Assembly (NCBI GenBank): GCA_002706765.1
Contig: PAJV01000006.1
Coordinates: forward strand, 2,947-66,946
Length of the DNA: 64,000 nt
Origin: Gimesia sp.
GTDB taxonomy: Bacteria; Planctomycetota; Planctomycetia; Planctomycetales; Planctomycetaceae
Reading direction: 5' to 3'
Both the position numbers and the translations under genes were made by a program. Numbering within the stretch: the stretch's first letter is position 1; each line of letters starts with the position of its first letter. A model generated the notes under the pieces. That model saw only the letters and a program-made list of their open reading frames with translations. It searched no databases and was not told the origin of the DNA. Shown here piece by piece: positions 18,487 through 28,652 of the stretch.

Positions 18487-19830
18487 TCAGGAGTCGATGA
18501 CAGTCAGGCGGCCTGTACTGTCGCCAAAGGAGGTAACCGGGGCTCCCACTCGATCCAGCATGGAGACGAACAGGTTACTCAAGGGGGTTTCTGTCTTGAC
18601 CTGATGATGGAAACCGGTCTTGATTGTACCACCACCTTTACCGGCCAGAATGATGGGCAGGTCATGATGGCTGTGGCGGTTACCATCACTGATGGCGCTG
18701 CCATAACAGATCATCGAGTTATCCAGCAGGTTACTGTTTCCTTCCGGTGTCTCTTTAAGGCGTTTCAGGAAGTAGGCAAACTGCGAGGTCAGATACTCAT
18801 CAATTTTTTGAATATCAGCCATCTTCTTTTCATCATTGCGATGGTGTGACAGTTCATGGTGTCCCGAATTGACACCCACCATGGGGAAGGTCTGGTTACT
18901 TCCCGCATTGCCTACCATAAATGTGGCGATGCGGGTGGTATCGGTCTGGAAAGCCAGAATCAGCAGGTCGTACATCAGGCGGATGTGCTCCTGGAACTCG
19001 CTGGGAATGCCTTCCGGGAGCTGCATTTCCGGCGGTTTGATTTTTTCCTGATGGGTACTGCGCTCGATCCGCTGCTCGATTTCCCGCACGCTGGTGAAAT
19101 ACTCGTCGATCTTACGCTTGTCGTTTCGTCCCAGTTGTTTCTTCAACTGATCGGCATCCTGTTTGACCAGGTCCAGAATGCTCTGGCGATCTTTCATATG
19201 GCGGGCACGTTGTTTTTCCCGTTCAGCTCCACCGCCAAACAACCGTTCAAATGCCAGTTTGGGAACGATTTCTTTTGCAGTGGGAGTAGAAGGTGTCCGC
19301 CAGGAAATATTGGAAGAATAAGCACAGCTGTAACCGGAGTCGCATTGCCCTGCATTACGACCGCGCGTCATACCCAGTTCCAGAGAAGGCAGTCGAGTCA
19401 GATGGCCGACCTGCTGTGCGGCAACCTGGTCGACGGAGATACCGGCTTTGATGTCCGCACCACTGGTTTTTGTCGGATGCGCACTGGTGAGGTACACGGA
19501 AGCACAACGGGCATGATCTCCGGCGCCATCGCCGAGCGCACGCGCATTGATCTGGGCTAATCCCGAAATCACATTGATATCGGATTTCAGGCTTTCCAAG
19601 GTCTTCAATGTTTTGGGCATCTCATAATTCTGACCTGTGGATTCAGGATACCATGAAGGACCAATCACCCCGTTCGGAAAGAAAATGAAGGCCGTCCTGA
19701 CGGGAGCTTTCGCGGCAGCTGGTGCAGCAGCTGCCAGATTCAGCTGGGGTTGCATGATGTCCAGCAATGGCAGAGCCATTGTTGTTCCAAGACCCTGCAG
19801 AAAAGTTCGGCGTTTCAGGAGATTAGTCAT
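18487..19830 (-). CDS. DUF1552 domain protein with Tat-like signal
   Basis: A 447-residue exported protein of the DUF1552 family, abundant in planctomycetes and always seen beside DUF1592/DUF1588 cytochrome-like partners. The N-terminus LLKRRTFLQGLGTTMALPLL has the twin-arginine form, so it is probably exported folded. The body contains FIFFPNGVIGPSWYP, GDHARCASVYLTSAHP and the conserved NAGSNQTFPMVGVNSGHHE and GSAISDGNRHSHHDLP segments, rich in His, Asp and Ser, which suggest a metal-dependent hydrolase or oxidoreductase fold related to the alkaline phosphatase superfamily (inference). Its start overlaps the end of the DUF1592 gene by eight bases, so the pair is coupled. The biochemical role of the pair is unknown. 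Confidence 0.9.
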   Translation of the reverse strand: MTNLLKRRTFLQGLGTTMALPLLDIMQPQLNLAAAAPAAAKAPVRTAFIFFPNGVIGPSWYPESTGQNYEMPKTLKTLESLKSDINVISGLAQINARALGDGAGDHARCASVYLTSAHPTKTSGADIKAGISVDQVAAQQVGHLTRLPSLELGMTRGRNAGQCDSGYSCAYSSNISWRTPSTPTAKEIVPKLAFERLFGGGAEREKQRARHMKDRQSILDLVKQDADQLKKQLGRNDKRKIDEYFTSVREIEQRIERSTHQEKIKPPEMQLPEGIPSEFQEHIRLMYDLLILAFQTDTTRIATFMVGNAGSNQTFPMVGVNSGHHELSHHRNDEKKMADIQKIDEYLTSQFAYFLKRLKETPEGNSNLLDNSMICYGSAISDGNRHSHHDLPIILAGKGGGTIKTGFHHQVKTETPLSNLFVSMLDRVGAPVTSFGDSTGRLTVIDS

Positions 19831-22204
19831 TGTGAGAACCTCGTTGACGTTTCAGGAAGGGATCGCTTGTAACAATTTCGGTGACGAGCGCCGAAAAGCG
19901 ATAACCTCTGGTAGTAAAGTTGTTGGTGATTTCGTCCAGCGCACACTTGTCATAGTATTCCACACCACGACCAATGGCGTAAGTCAGCATCTTCTCTGCT
20001 AAGGATCGGCAAAACCCCTGTTTCTGCTCTTCCAGAATCCCTATTAATTCTACGGGACTCTTGAAACTCTGACCACTGGGTAATTGACCAGAAGAATCGA
20101 TTTTATGCTTTCCTTCTTTATCTCTCCAGCGACCAATGGCGTCGAAATTTTCGAAACCCAGTCCCAAGGGATCCATTTGATCGTGACAGGCTGCACAACC
20201 GGCAATTTTTCGATGCAGCGCCAGTTGTTCGCGTAACGTGGCATTCGGTTTCGCGCCTGCCGCTTCTTCCAGCTCTGGCACGTTTGGCGGTGGTGCCGGA
20301 GGAGGGGTGCCCAGAATGTTATCCATAATCCATTTTCCCCGTTTGACAGGTGAAGTCCGTCCCGGATTGGAGGTTAATGTCAGAATGCTGGCCTGGGTGA
20401 TCAGGCCGGCCCGCTTCGATTTATCGAGGCTGACTTTCTGGAATTCTTCCCCTTTGATTTTGTCGTTTCCGTAAAACTTCGCCAGATTCTCATTCATGAA
20501 AGTGTAATCGGCGTTGATGAATTCAATCACACTCCGGTCTTCTTTCATGATATAGCTGAAGAACTCTTCCGTTTCACGACGCATGTCTGCTTTCAGCTGG
20601 GAATTGAAAACGCGGAATTTTCGTGGATCAGGTGTCAGGTCATCCAGGTTTCGTAGATTCAGCCACTGGCCGGCAAAGTTTTTGACAAACGCCTCTGACC
20701 TGGGATCTTCCAGCATGCGTTTGACCTGCACCTGCAGGGTACGTTGGTCGTGCAGTCGTCCCTGGGCTGCCAAGTCGAACAGAGTCTGGTCGGGCATGCT
20801 GCTCCACAGGAAGTAAGAGAGCCGGGAAGCAATCTCGTATTGAGCGATGGTCTGTTCGTCACGTTTATTAGTAGGATCTTGCAGACCTTCAATGCGAAAC
20901 AGGAAGTGAGGCGAAACCAGGATCGCCTGAACGCCAACCTGAATTCCCTGCTCGAACGTACTCCCCGACTTCACGCGTGCTTCGACCAGATCGACAACCC
21001 GAGCGACTTCTTCCCGGCTGACGGGACGACGGAATGCCTGAGTGGCGAACTCGCGGATAATCTTCTCTGCACAATAATGGACTGAGCGACCGCTGCCGGG
21101 AGTACAGGTAATGATTTTATGATGGGAAGCAGGCAGGTCGGCAGGCAGTTGTCCCAGGGGACCTTTGAAAGCGACCTCATTCACATACAGGTTCCGATCC
21201 CGTTTATTGGGGGGACCCTTCGGATCGTAAAAGTCATTCAGGAATGAAATCGTCAGGATATGTTTGCCTTTCGGCAGCCGAACTGCCTGCGGCATGGTGA
21301 AAGTGCCGGGTGAGTTCCGGTCCTCTTTCACTTCGAATGTTTTCAGCAGTTTTCCGTCCAGTTTGACTTCCATTTTTGCTGGTTCGTTTCCGGCGGGAGT
21401 GGAACCGGCGACGATCTGGAAGTCATACATTCCATCCTGCTTGAGTTGAATTCTGCCGGCCAGAGTACCACGGGAGTGAAAGCCAGCACCACTTTTTCTG
21501 ATGGTGACAGCGCCTTCTTTGTCATAGTCCTTCTGGGTGATTTTCTGCCAGGGGTAGCTGTCCGGAGTGTTTGCAAAAATAGCTTTCTCCGAGATCTCTT
21601 CCGCGGCATCCAGGTATTTTTCCATCAACAGAGGTGGCAGCGTCAGGACATCGCCAATGTTATCGAAGCCATAGCCGACATCATCCGAGGGGAAGTTTTC
21701 CGCCGGATTAAAATCAACGCCAACCAGGTCACGAATGGTGTTGTTGTACTCGCTGCGGTTCAAACGACGAACGGTGACGCGTCCCGGGTTAATGTCGCCC
21801 GAACAGTCTACTCCATATAAAGCATCGTCGAACCAGGCCAGAACGTCTTCCCGCTCCTTGTCAGTTGGCAGAGTACCAGCATCTTTAGGGGGCATGGACT
21901 GAATCTGAATTCGCTTGACGATTTTCTCCCACGCTTCCCGTTGTTCCAGAATGCTGTCACGAGATTTATATTTTTCCAGCGCCAGACCAGCTTCGGCTTC
22001 TTCACCAGTGTGACAGTCCAGACAGTATTTGGTAATGAACTGTTTCACCTGTGACTGAAACTGCTTTTCAGATTTCTCCAGGCTCAGCGGTTCTGCTTTT
22101 GCTTCAGCGAAACAGAGTAGCAGGCTCAGACTGCAGGCTGTCATACAGACACTCTTCAGAGTCTGATATTTTGAGCGCCGGGAAATAAATTCAATCATTC
22201 GCAT
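19823..22204 (-). CDS. DUF1587/DUF1592/DUF1588/DUF1585 planctomycete cytochrome-like protein
   Basis: A 793-residue exported protein with the multi-DUF architecture common in Planctomycetes and Verrucomicrobia. After a signal peptide (about residues 16-38) a c-type heme motif CLDCH lies at about residues 61-65, as in the PSCyt domains. DUF1587 follows (RRLNRSEYNNTIRDLVGVD), then a carbohydrate-binding-like beta domain (about 225-340), DUF1592 (RLSYFLWSSMPDQTLFDLA), DUF1588 (GLITQASILTLTSNPGRTSP) and DUF1585. A second CAACH motif occurs near residue 690 within the DUF1588 CxACH block preceding DPLGLGFENFDAIG. It is the first gene of a coupled pair with DUF1552. A role in periplasmic electron transfer or polysaccharide oxidation is only inferred. 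Confidence 0.92.
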   Translation of the reverse strand: MRMIEFISRRSKYQTLKSVCMTACSLSLLLCFAEAKAEPLSLEKSEKQFQSQVKQFITKYCLDCHTGEEAEAGLALEKYKSRDSILEQREAWEKIVKRIQIQSMPPKDAGTLPTDKEREDVLAWFDDALYGVDCSGDINPGRVTVRRLNRSEYNNTIRDLVGVDFNPAENFPSDDVGYGFDNIGDVLTLPPLLMEKYLDAAEEISEKAIFANTPDSYPWQKITQKDYDKEGAVTIRKSGAGFHSRGTLAGRIQLKQDGMYDFQIVAGSTPAGNEPAKMEVKLDGKLLKTFEVKEDRNSPGTFTMPQAVRLPKGKHILTISFLNDFYDPKGPPNKRDRNLYVNEVAFKGPLGQLPADLPASHHKIITCTPGSGRSVHYCAEKIIREFATQAFRRPVSREEVARVVDLVEARVKSGSTFEQGIQVGVQAILVSPHFLFRIEGLQDPTNKRDEQTIAQYEIASRLSYFLWSSMPDQTLFDLAAQGRLHDQRTLQVQVKRMLEDPRSEAFVKNFAGQWLNLRNLDDLTPDPRKFRVFNSQLKADMRRETEEFFSYIMKEDRSVIEFINADYTFMNENLAKFYGNDKIKGEEFQKVSLDKSKRAGLITQASILTLTSNPGRTSPVKRGKWIMDNILGTPPPAPPPNVPELEEAAGAKPNATLREQLALHRKIAGCAACHDQMDPLGLGFENFDAIGRWRDKEGKHKIDSSGQLPSGQSFKSPVELIGILEEQKQGFCRSLAEKMLTYAIGRGVEYYDKCALDEITNNFTTRGYRFSALVTEIVTSDPFLKRQRGSHND

Positions 22205-22631
22205 TTATAAAAAACCTTCGGGCGGGGGACTCAGGTTGAATTCTTCCGAGTGGCTTAAAATCGAAAGCTGTGAGCGCGTCGATGGCACACGTTCAGACCG
22301 AGGCAGGTATTTAGTGGCAGGAAACTCTATCCTATAGCGTAACCTCCCCAGAGACCGTTTTGCAAGATCAGTCTGCGGAGGATCTCCTGTAAATCAGGCT
22401 ATATTATAACACACCTCGCTGCCAGTCTGTATTCTACTCACCAGACAGGGAGTGAGTTTCAATATTTTTGGTTCTTAAGTATTTCATGCGAACTTAATGA
22501 AACTGGACACTGCCGGTTTGCTGGTTGTTGACAGGCTTTATTCCGCTCTGCATCCTAGGGAAAGCAATCTGCTGTTCAGGCAGGTTTCCTCTCTAAAAAA
22601 ATGATCTCAAATCCTTTCTGGTACTGAACTG
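22205..22631. other. Divergent intergenic region
   Basis: A 427-base gap between the DUF1592 operon (minus) and the transporter operon (plus). A TTGACA hexamer occurs at 22528-22533, but no matching -10 sits at the right distance. Nothing else was recognised. Confidence 0.5.
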
Positions 22632-24008
22632 ATGAATCAGCGCGCGATGATTACTGTTAGTGTCCGGTGGAAACTTCTTCTACTCTGTCTCTTCCTGTTG
22701 AGCGGCTGTACTGCGAGTACCGTCGAAAATTATCCGGATCGACCGATCACCATTATCTGTCCCTGGTCGGTTGGCGGTGCGACGGATCGCACGTCGCGTC
22801 AACTGGGTGTCTATCTTGAGCAGGAACTCGGTGTTCCTGTCAACGTCATCAATGCAACAGGCGGTCGCGGGGTCACGGGGCACAGTCGCGGTCTGAATGC
22901 CCGCCCCGACGGCTATACGCTGGCTGTCATCACCGGCGAACTCAATATGCTGCACTGGCAGAATCTGACAAAACTCACACATCAGGATGCCATTCCGATT
23001 GTTTCACTCGTCGATGGCGCCGCTGCCGTCTTTGTTAAAAAAGATTCTCCGTTTCAGAACATGCAGGAACTGCTGAACTATGTCAAATCGCATCCCGGCA
23101 AACTGACTGCTACCGGTACTGCCAGCGGGGGTATCTGGCATCTGGCCCTGGCAGGCTGGCTCGACTTCAGCGGGCTCAATGCCGAAGACATCAAGTGGAT
23201 CCCCATGAATGGTGCGGGCCCCTCTCTGCAGGAACTGGCCAGTGGCGGCGTAGATCTGGTCTGCTGCAGCCTGCCTGAAGCCAAGACGCTGTATGAGTCG
23301 GGGCAGGTCCGTTGTCTGGGCGTGATGGCGGAAGAACCGCTGGCAGAATTTCCGGAAGTCCCCACTTTCCGTTCGCAGGGGATGGACTGGAACATCTCAG
23401 GCTGGAACGGTCTTGCCTTACCTGCAGATACCCCGGAACCGATCGTGGCGAAAGTCTCAGCTGCCGTCAGAAAAATTACGGATGGTGACGTCAGACTCAA
23501 TGGCAAGTCATTTCCGGAAGCCATGCGGGAGGCAGGCCTGAGTACCCGTTATCGGGCTAATGAGGAATTCGCAACGTTTCTGAAATCGAATGACGAAACG
23601 CTGGGAAAACTGTTAACCAGTGATGCTTTCGCTCAGATGTCCACGCGGGATACCGGACCATTGGTCTTTCCCGGATTGATTGCGTTGGCCATGTGCGTGA
23701 TTCTGGGCTGTCTGGCGGTGCAGAAAAAAGTCCAGGCCCTCGCTCCCGAAGTGACCGGCGATGCGGTCACCCGTCAGGGCATTATGAATACGATACTCGT
23801 TCTGATCGGGATTGTTTCCTACCTGCTGTTTGCGGAAGAACTGGGTTTTATTCTGACAGCGGGAGTTGTGCTGTTTCTGCTGCTCTGGAAATTTGGCACA
23901 CGCTGGTGGGTCAGTGCATTGATTACGATATTATTCATCCCGGGAATCTATACCCTGTTTGCCCAGCTCCTGAGAGTTCCCCTGCCACGGGGTGTGTTCG
24001 GCTGGTAG
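22632..24008 (+). CDS. Tripartite tricarboxylate transporter: TctC-type binding lipoprotein fused to a TctB-like membrane subunit
   Basis: A 458-residue protein. The N-terminus is a lipoprotein signal with lipobox LSGC (Cys at about residue 25). Residues about 35-325 are a TctC-type periplasmic binding protein: YPDRPITIICPWSVGGATD, GTASGGIWHLAL, WIPMNGAGPSLQELASGGVD and VKSHPGKLTATG are family landmarks. From about residue 340 the sequence becomes four transmembrane helices (starting near GLIALAMCVILGC, and ending with LRVPLPRGVFGW) and matches the pattern of TctB, the small membrane subunit. In known systems TctA, TctB and TctC are separate, so this is a domain fusion within one frame. TctA follows after 58 bases. 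The transporter uses an ion gradient to take up carboxylates such as citrate; the substrate here is unknown. Confidence 0.88.
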   Translation: MNQRAMITVSVRWKLLLLCLFLLSGCTASTVENYPDRPITIICPWSVGGATDRTSRQLGVYLEQELGVPVNVINATGGRGVTGHSRGLNARPDGYTLAVITGELNMLHWQNLTKLTHQDAIPIVSLVDGAAAVFVKKDSPFQNMQELLNYVKSHPGKLTATGTASGGIWHLALAGWLDFSGLNAEDIKWIPMNGAGPSLQELASGGVDLVCCSLPEAKTLYESGQVRCLGVMAEEPLAEFPEVPTFRSQGMDWNISGWNGLALPADTPEPIVAKVSAAVRKITDGDVRLNGKSFPEAMREAGLSTRYRANEEFATFLKSNDETLGKLLTSDAFAQMSTRDTGPLVFPGLIALAMCVILGCLAVQKKVQALAPEVTGDAVTRQGIMNTILVLIGIVSYLLFAEELGFILTAGVVLFLLLWKFGTRWWVSALITILFIPGIYTLFAQLLRVPLPRGVFGW

Positions 24009-24066
24009 CGCCTCGACTCGACTTTGTTCTGAATCTGACATTCGCCTCGCAACTTGAAGAATCAAC

Positions 24067-25608
24067 ATGGAATCGACATTCATCACCGCGTTACAGAATA
24101 TCGTCTCACCCGAGGTCCTGCTGGTGATTTTTCTCTCAGCCGTTTATGGTCTGTTCGTGGGCTCGATTCCGGGACTGACGGCGACCATGGCGGTTGCATT
24201 GCTGATACCACTCACCTTTTACCTTGATAATCTCTCCGCCATCGCCGCGATTGTGACCCTGGAGGCCTGCAGTATTTTTGCCGGCGATATCCCGACGACG
24301 CTGGTCCGGATACCGGGGACTCCCTCTTCAGCCGCGTATACTGACGATGCTTACTCGCTGACCCGCCGCGGACTGCATGAAACGTCTTTAGGAGTCTCGC
24401 TTGTCTTCAGTGTCGCCGGCGGGCTGTTCGGTGCATTCGTGCTGATCCTCGCTGCTCCGCAACTGGCAAAGATCGCATTTGAATTTACAACCTATGAATA
24501 CTTCTGGCTGTATGTGCTGGGCTTAAGCTGTGCTGCCATCGTCTCTACTGGTTCCCGGCTCAAAGGAGCCCTCGCTTTGATGATCGGTCTGATGTTCGCC
24601 ACTGTCGGCTTGAGCGAAGTTCACAGCGTGCCCCGGTTCACCTTCGGATTTGATGAACTGTTTACCGGCATTAATTTTATCCCCGCCATGATCGGCCTGT
24701 TCGGCCTGTCAGAAGTATTTCGTAATACACTGACTTCAAAGACAGATGAAGAAACGGAAAAGCTCAAGTCGGCACTCCCGGTAGAAAAAGACAAATCCTG
24801 GTTCAAGCATCTGAAACCCGTATTCGGTGGCGTGCTGCCTCAACTCTGGAAACGCAAATTCAGCTGGTTTCGTTCCAGCTGTATCGGTTCCACCATCGGC
24901 ATGATCCCCGGTGCCGGAGCTGACATCGCTGCCTGGATCTCCTACGCCGTTTCCAAAAAATGTTCTAAAACTCCTGAAGAGTATGGCAAAGGATCTCTCG
25001 ATGCGGTCGGCGATGCCACGAGTGCCAACAACTCAGCGCTCGCTGGTGCATGGATTCCCGCGCTCGTGCTGGGTATCCCCGGCGACTCGGTGACGGCGAT
25101 TGTCATCGGCGTACTCCTGATGAAAAACATTACCCCCGGCCCCGGTATTTTCGAAAATCCCGATCAACTGGTTCTCGTGCATGGCATTTACATGACATTT
25201 ATTATTGCCAATCTGCTGCTGATTCCACTGGGTTTCCTGGCCATCCGCAGTGGAGCGCAGCTTGTACGTATTCCCCGTCGCATCCTGATGCCTTTGATTC
25301 TGATGTTTTGTGTGGTTGGTTCGTATTCCATCAACGGCAGCTATTTTGATGTCTGGGTCATGCTTGGTATGGGCATCCTTGGATTTATTCTCGAAGTGTT
25401 TGCCATCCCGCTGGGACCCGTCGTGCTCGGCATCATTCTCGGCGGTCAACTGGAACAGTCATTCGTGCAGAATCTGTCCAAAGATGACAGCATCCTTTCA
25501 TTCTTTAACCGACCCATATCAGCTGCGCTGGGAATCTTCTGCATCGCCCTCTGGCTTGTGCCACTCATCATGCCTCTGCTTAGAAAAAAATGGAGACGCC
25601 TCAACTGA
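24067..25608 (+). CDS. Tripartite tricarboxylate transporter permease TctA
   Basis: The large membrane subunit of the TTT transporter, 513 residues with about twelve transmembrane segments. The signatures VGSIPGLTATMAVALLIPLTF near the N-terminus and the second inverted-repeat copy IGMIPGAGADIAAWISYAVS near residue 280 are diagnostic, as is NNSALAGAWIPALVLGIPGDS. It sits directly after the fused TctC-TctB gene, so the two genes together supply all three parts of the transporter. A soluble exported TctC from elsewhere could also feed it. Confidence 0.95.
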   Translation: MESTFITALQNIVSPEVLLVIFLSAVYGLFVGSIPGLTATMAVALLIPLTFYLDNLSAIAAIVTLEACSIFAGDIPTTLVRIPGTPSSAAYTDDAYSLTRRGLHETSLGVSLVFSVAGGLFGAFVLILAAPQLAKIAFEFTTYEYFWLYVLGLSCAAIVSTGSRLKGALALMIGLMFATVGLSEVHSVPRFTFGFDELFTGINFIPAMIGLFGLSEVFRNTLTSKTDEETEKLKSALPVEKDKSWFKHLKPVFGGVLPQLWKRKFSWFRSSCIGSTIGMIPGAGADIAAWISYAVSKKCSKTPEEYGKGSLDAVGDATSANNSALAGAWIPALVLGIPGDSVTAIVIGVLLMKNITPGPGIFENPDQLVLVHGIYMTFIIANLLLIPLGFLAIRSGAQLVRIPRRILMPLILMFCVVGSYSINGSYFDVWVMLGMGILGFILEVFAIPLGPVVLGIILGGQLEQSFVQNLSKDDSILSFFNRPISAALGIFCIALWLVPLIMPLLRKKWRRLN

Positions 25609-25766
25609 TCATCAACCTGCTGAACCTTCGGGTTGCATTCTGAGTATAAAGTTCTTGGGATCTGCTGGGTGGTGAGTTATTATACTTTGCTGAACTTATA
25701 TACCTGCCAGTTTTAATGAATGCCAATTTCAATCATTGGTTTGAGTCTAAATGAAAAGAGGATTCC

Positions 25767-26972
25767 ATGACTGATTCTGCTTCACCCATTCGCATGCTGG
25801 CTATATTGTTCTTTATCACAGCGATTTCATTTCGAATTTCCGGATCTGTGAAGGCAGAACAGCTACATGAAATGCCACACGATGAAGCCATCGTTCTCTT
25901 AACCCGACTTGCTGATTCCTGGGAGCGTTGTCTGAAGCACGCTCCGTATGTTTCTGGTCGTGCGAAGGTGAATCAGGAATCAAATGTCAAATCAGCTCCC
26001 GTCAAATTACGAGGGGGAGGAATTCAAAATCGGCAAGGTGATTTCGAGCGGCTCAACAGAGTAGTGACTGATTTCAAAGCCGATTTTAAAAGTCAGAAAT
26101 TCTGGTGTTTCTGGAATCAACAGTCACCAACCACATGGACAGATCAGACAAATGGAAAAATAGTCCACCAGAATAAACAGGTTGAACAATCATACTCAGT
26201 CTTGACGGAAAAAAATTATTACGAGCTCCCACTTGGGACTGATGCAGTTACTTTCTCTCAGCTTCCACAACCAGAAGAATTGATTCGACTGGATGTGCAG
26301 CAGAATCGAGACAGCAATGCAAGTTTACGCCGTATTGCTTATCGGGATTCCTCCCGGGTTGGACATCAGCGTACGGAGCGTTCGCAGATGTTTGATTCCT
26401 CTCGATTGCTGAAAATTGGCGACAAATATCCAGATCAATTTCTCAGAAATGTGGTCAGGCATTTAGAGACAGGTTACGGAGTGCGCATCAGTCTGATCAA
26501 AAAGCAACCGACTGTGTTACTGATTCAGGTGCCCTATCGGGGTACAACCGAAAAGGAACCGGTGTTGTTTGTAGAATCTACGTGGCTGGCTTCACAGGAA
26601 CCCGCAGGACCAACGATGTTGCTCGAATCGGTTCGTATGACGTTAGAAGACCGATTTCAAACGAAACAGCAAAATGCAGAAAAAGTGAAGTCCATTTACC
26701 AGACCGTCTGGACATGGGATTCTGAACGACTCAAGCAAGGGCTTGTGGTTCCGGTTTCCTGGGATTATGTGGTTACCGGAAATAGTCCCACGACTTCCGG
26801 GTTTCACTGCTATGTGGAAATTGAAAAGTGGAACATTGTGAAGTCTTTTCCCGCTGAAACTTTCACTGCTGAATCATTGAATTTGCGGGTTGGCGATCTG
26901 CTTTATGATAAAGAGCATCGGGTACTCAGTTATCAGGGAGCAAACAACCGCTTCCTTGTTATCAGTGAATAG
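25767..26972 (+). CDS. Secreted protein of unknown function
   Basis: A 401-residue protein with an N-terminal hydrophobic signal (about residues 8-30, cleaved near SVKA-EQ). The rest is soluble and predicted mostly beta and alpha mixed, without cysteines or a recognisable catalytic motif. The layout, a periplasmic protein reporting on a table of values through repeated beta strands, loosely resembles LolA-like lipoprotein carriers seen among planctomycete secreted families, but this is weak inference. The ATG at 25767 has AAAAGAGG close upstream as ribosome site. It is convergent, by eight bases, with the GT39-like membrane gene. Confidence 0.75.
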   Translation: MTDSASPIRMLAILFFITAISFRISGSVKAEQLHEMPHDEAIVLLTRLADSWERCLKHAPYVSGRAKVNQESNVKSAPVKLRGGGIQNRQGDFERLNRVVTDFKADFKSQKFWCFWNQQSPTTWTDQTNGKIVHQNKQVEQSYSVLTEKNYYELPLGTDAVTFSQLPQPEELIRLDVQQNRDSNASLRRIAYRDSSRVGHQRTERSQMFDSSRLLKIGDKYPDQFLRNVVRHLETGYGVRISLIKKQPTVLLIQVPYRGTTEKEPVLFVESTWLASQEPAGPTMLLESVRMTLEDRFQTKQQNAEKVKSIYQTVWTWDSERLKQGLVVPVSWDYVVTGNSPTTSGFHCYVEIEKWNIVKSFPAETFTAESLNLRVGDLLYDKEHRVLSYQGANNRFLVISE

Positions 26973-26980
26973 AAGGGTAT

Positions 26981-28459
26981 TCAAGCAGATTGACGAACCA
27001 TTAGCAGTTGGACGGTGCGTACCAGCCCCAGACTCACGAATGCGAGGCTGGGCAGCAGCAGGGGAATCAGAAATCGTTCGCCCGCTGCGACAGGTAGATA
27101 CCAGGCGAATGCGAGCCAGAACAGCAGCATCCAGATCAGATACAGGCGACGCGCCGGTCCGCTTTCCGACATCAGGCCGACGATCAGAAATGGTGCGGCC
27201 AGCAGTCCAAAGAACAGTCTTCCTTCCCCAAAGGGCAGGGGACCCAGGCTGCGCAGGAAGATAAATGCCTGCCACACCAGGCCTTTGATTTCCCGTTTGA
27301 TCATCTCAGGAACTGTGTGTGTCTGCCAGTAATGCTGCGCGGCATTTCGCAAGGAACCACGTTGTTTGATTAACGCATGTGGTTCGCTGAATTCATCTTC
27401 AAACAGCAGATAGGAATTGGCATTGAACGTCGGACTGCCATACACGCGAACGTTGCGAATCAGAAGTGGTGCCGCGATCACAGCGAAACTGGCGAGGACC
27501 AGTGCCAGACTGATCCCCACACGTTTTAATGGTACTGTTGTTTGCCCGGTTTCTTCATCTGCGCTCGAGTGCTGGAATATTGAGCGAATCCAATACTGCC
27601 AGTTCACTGCATAAGAACACAGCCAGAGTACCAGCCCCAGCATCAGAAGCAGCGCCGTTCCTTTCGTTAACCAGGCAAGTCCCAGCAACAGGCCGATCCC
27701 CGTCAGCAGCAGAAAGGGAAAATGCGATGATTTTCTGAGATCAGGCATTCGTAATACGATCAGCCACACTCCCGCCACGAAAATCAGCAACAGACCTTCA
27801 CAGACGACCCGCGCTGTGAGCTGGCAATAAGCGGCGTTGATGCTGAGCAGAATCCCCGTGATTCCCCCCACCAGATTTCCATAGTAACGGGTAATCCCCA
27901 TCGTAAAAATCAACAAGGCGCACAATCCACACATTGCTGAGAGCCGTTTCCCTGTTTCATAGCTGGGGAAATACGACAGCAGTCCCACATACAACGGGTG
28001 TTGATTCGCTTCGGTATACTCACCTGAGATCAGCTGGCGCAGGAGTGTCCCAGCCCCCCCCGCTTCCTCAACGGCTTTCGCCTGCATCAGAAATGCAGCC
28101 TGATCGTTATTGTCCGGCGGCGGTTGTTGCGGAAGAATATTCATGAGTACGATAAAATAGACGATCAGAGAACCGGACAGCAGCAGGCTGCCGGTCCAGT
28201 GATTCAGCATGGGCCGCGGTATTGCCAAAGCAGAATGAATCCGTCCACCTTTCGCAAATAGCTTTTCCCAATAGCGCCGCGGCATCAGACAGCCGACAAT
28301 ACCCATCAGCATCCCCATCACGCCACAGGCTGCCAGCAGCGAAGCCGGAGAAAACTGCTGAACGAGCGCTGCCCCTTTCAGCCGCACTATTTCCATCAGC
28401 GCCAGTCCAGTAACGCCAGCGATTACTCCTGAAATCAGTCGAGGCACAATCGTGTTCAT
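26981..28459 (-). CDS. GT39/ArnT-like polytopic membrane glycosyltransferase
   Basis: A 492-residue protein with about twelve transmembrane segments. After two or three N-terminal helices the first large outside loop holds PPPDNNDQAAFLMQAKAVEE, with the acidic pair typical of GT-C glycosyltransferases of the PMT/ArnT group, and ANQHPLYVGLLSYFPSYETG, the usual His-Pro motif after the loop. It would move a sugar from a polyprenyl phosphate to a lipid or protein outside the membrane. A two-helix N-terminal extension before the GT-C core is unusual. No neighbour indicates the acceptor. Confidence 0.75.
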   Translation of the reverse strand: MNTIVPRLISGVIAGVTGLALMEIVRLKGAALVQQFSPASLLAACGVMGMLMGIVGCLMPRRYWEKLFAKGGRIHSALAIPRPMLNHWTGSLLLSGSLIVYFIVLMNILPQQPPPDNNDQAAFLMQAKAVEEAGGAGTLLRQLISGEYTEANQHPLYVGLLSYFPSYETGKRLSAMCGLCALLIFTMGITRYYGNLVGGITGILLSINAAYCQLTARVVCEGLLLIFVAGVWLIVLRMPDLRKSSHFPFLLLTGIGLLLGLAWLTKGTALLLMLGLVLWLCSYAVNWQYWIRSIFQHSSADEETGQTTVPLKRVGISLALVLASFAVIAAPLLIRNVRVYGSPTFNANSYLLFEDEFSEPHALIKQRGSLRNAAQHYWQTHTVPEMIKREIKGLVWQAFIFLRSLGPLPFGEGRLFFGLLAAPFLIVGLMSESGPARRLYLIWMLLFWLAFAWYLPVAAGERFLIPLLLPSLAFVSLGLVRTVQLLMVRQSA

Positions 28460-28652
28460 CAGGTAATCATGCTTTCAACGGAGAATCAGGGGAAAAAACA
28501 ATGATCAACCTCAAACCAGGCTGGAAATACCAATTCGGACTAGGCTTAACGGGCAGAATGATCTATCTTTCGGTCTGTCTATCATAGCATATTAAGGTCA
28601 TTCTGAAATCTCAGAAAAGAACAACAGACCTGTATTTCAGAATCCGGGAGTA

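Noticed and set aside
22528-22550. TTGACA as a promoter for the transporter
   Set aside because: No -10 at the expected distance.
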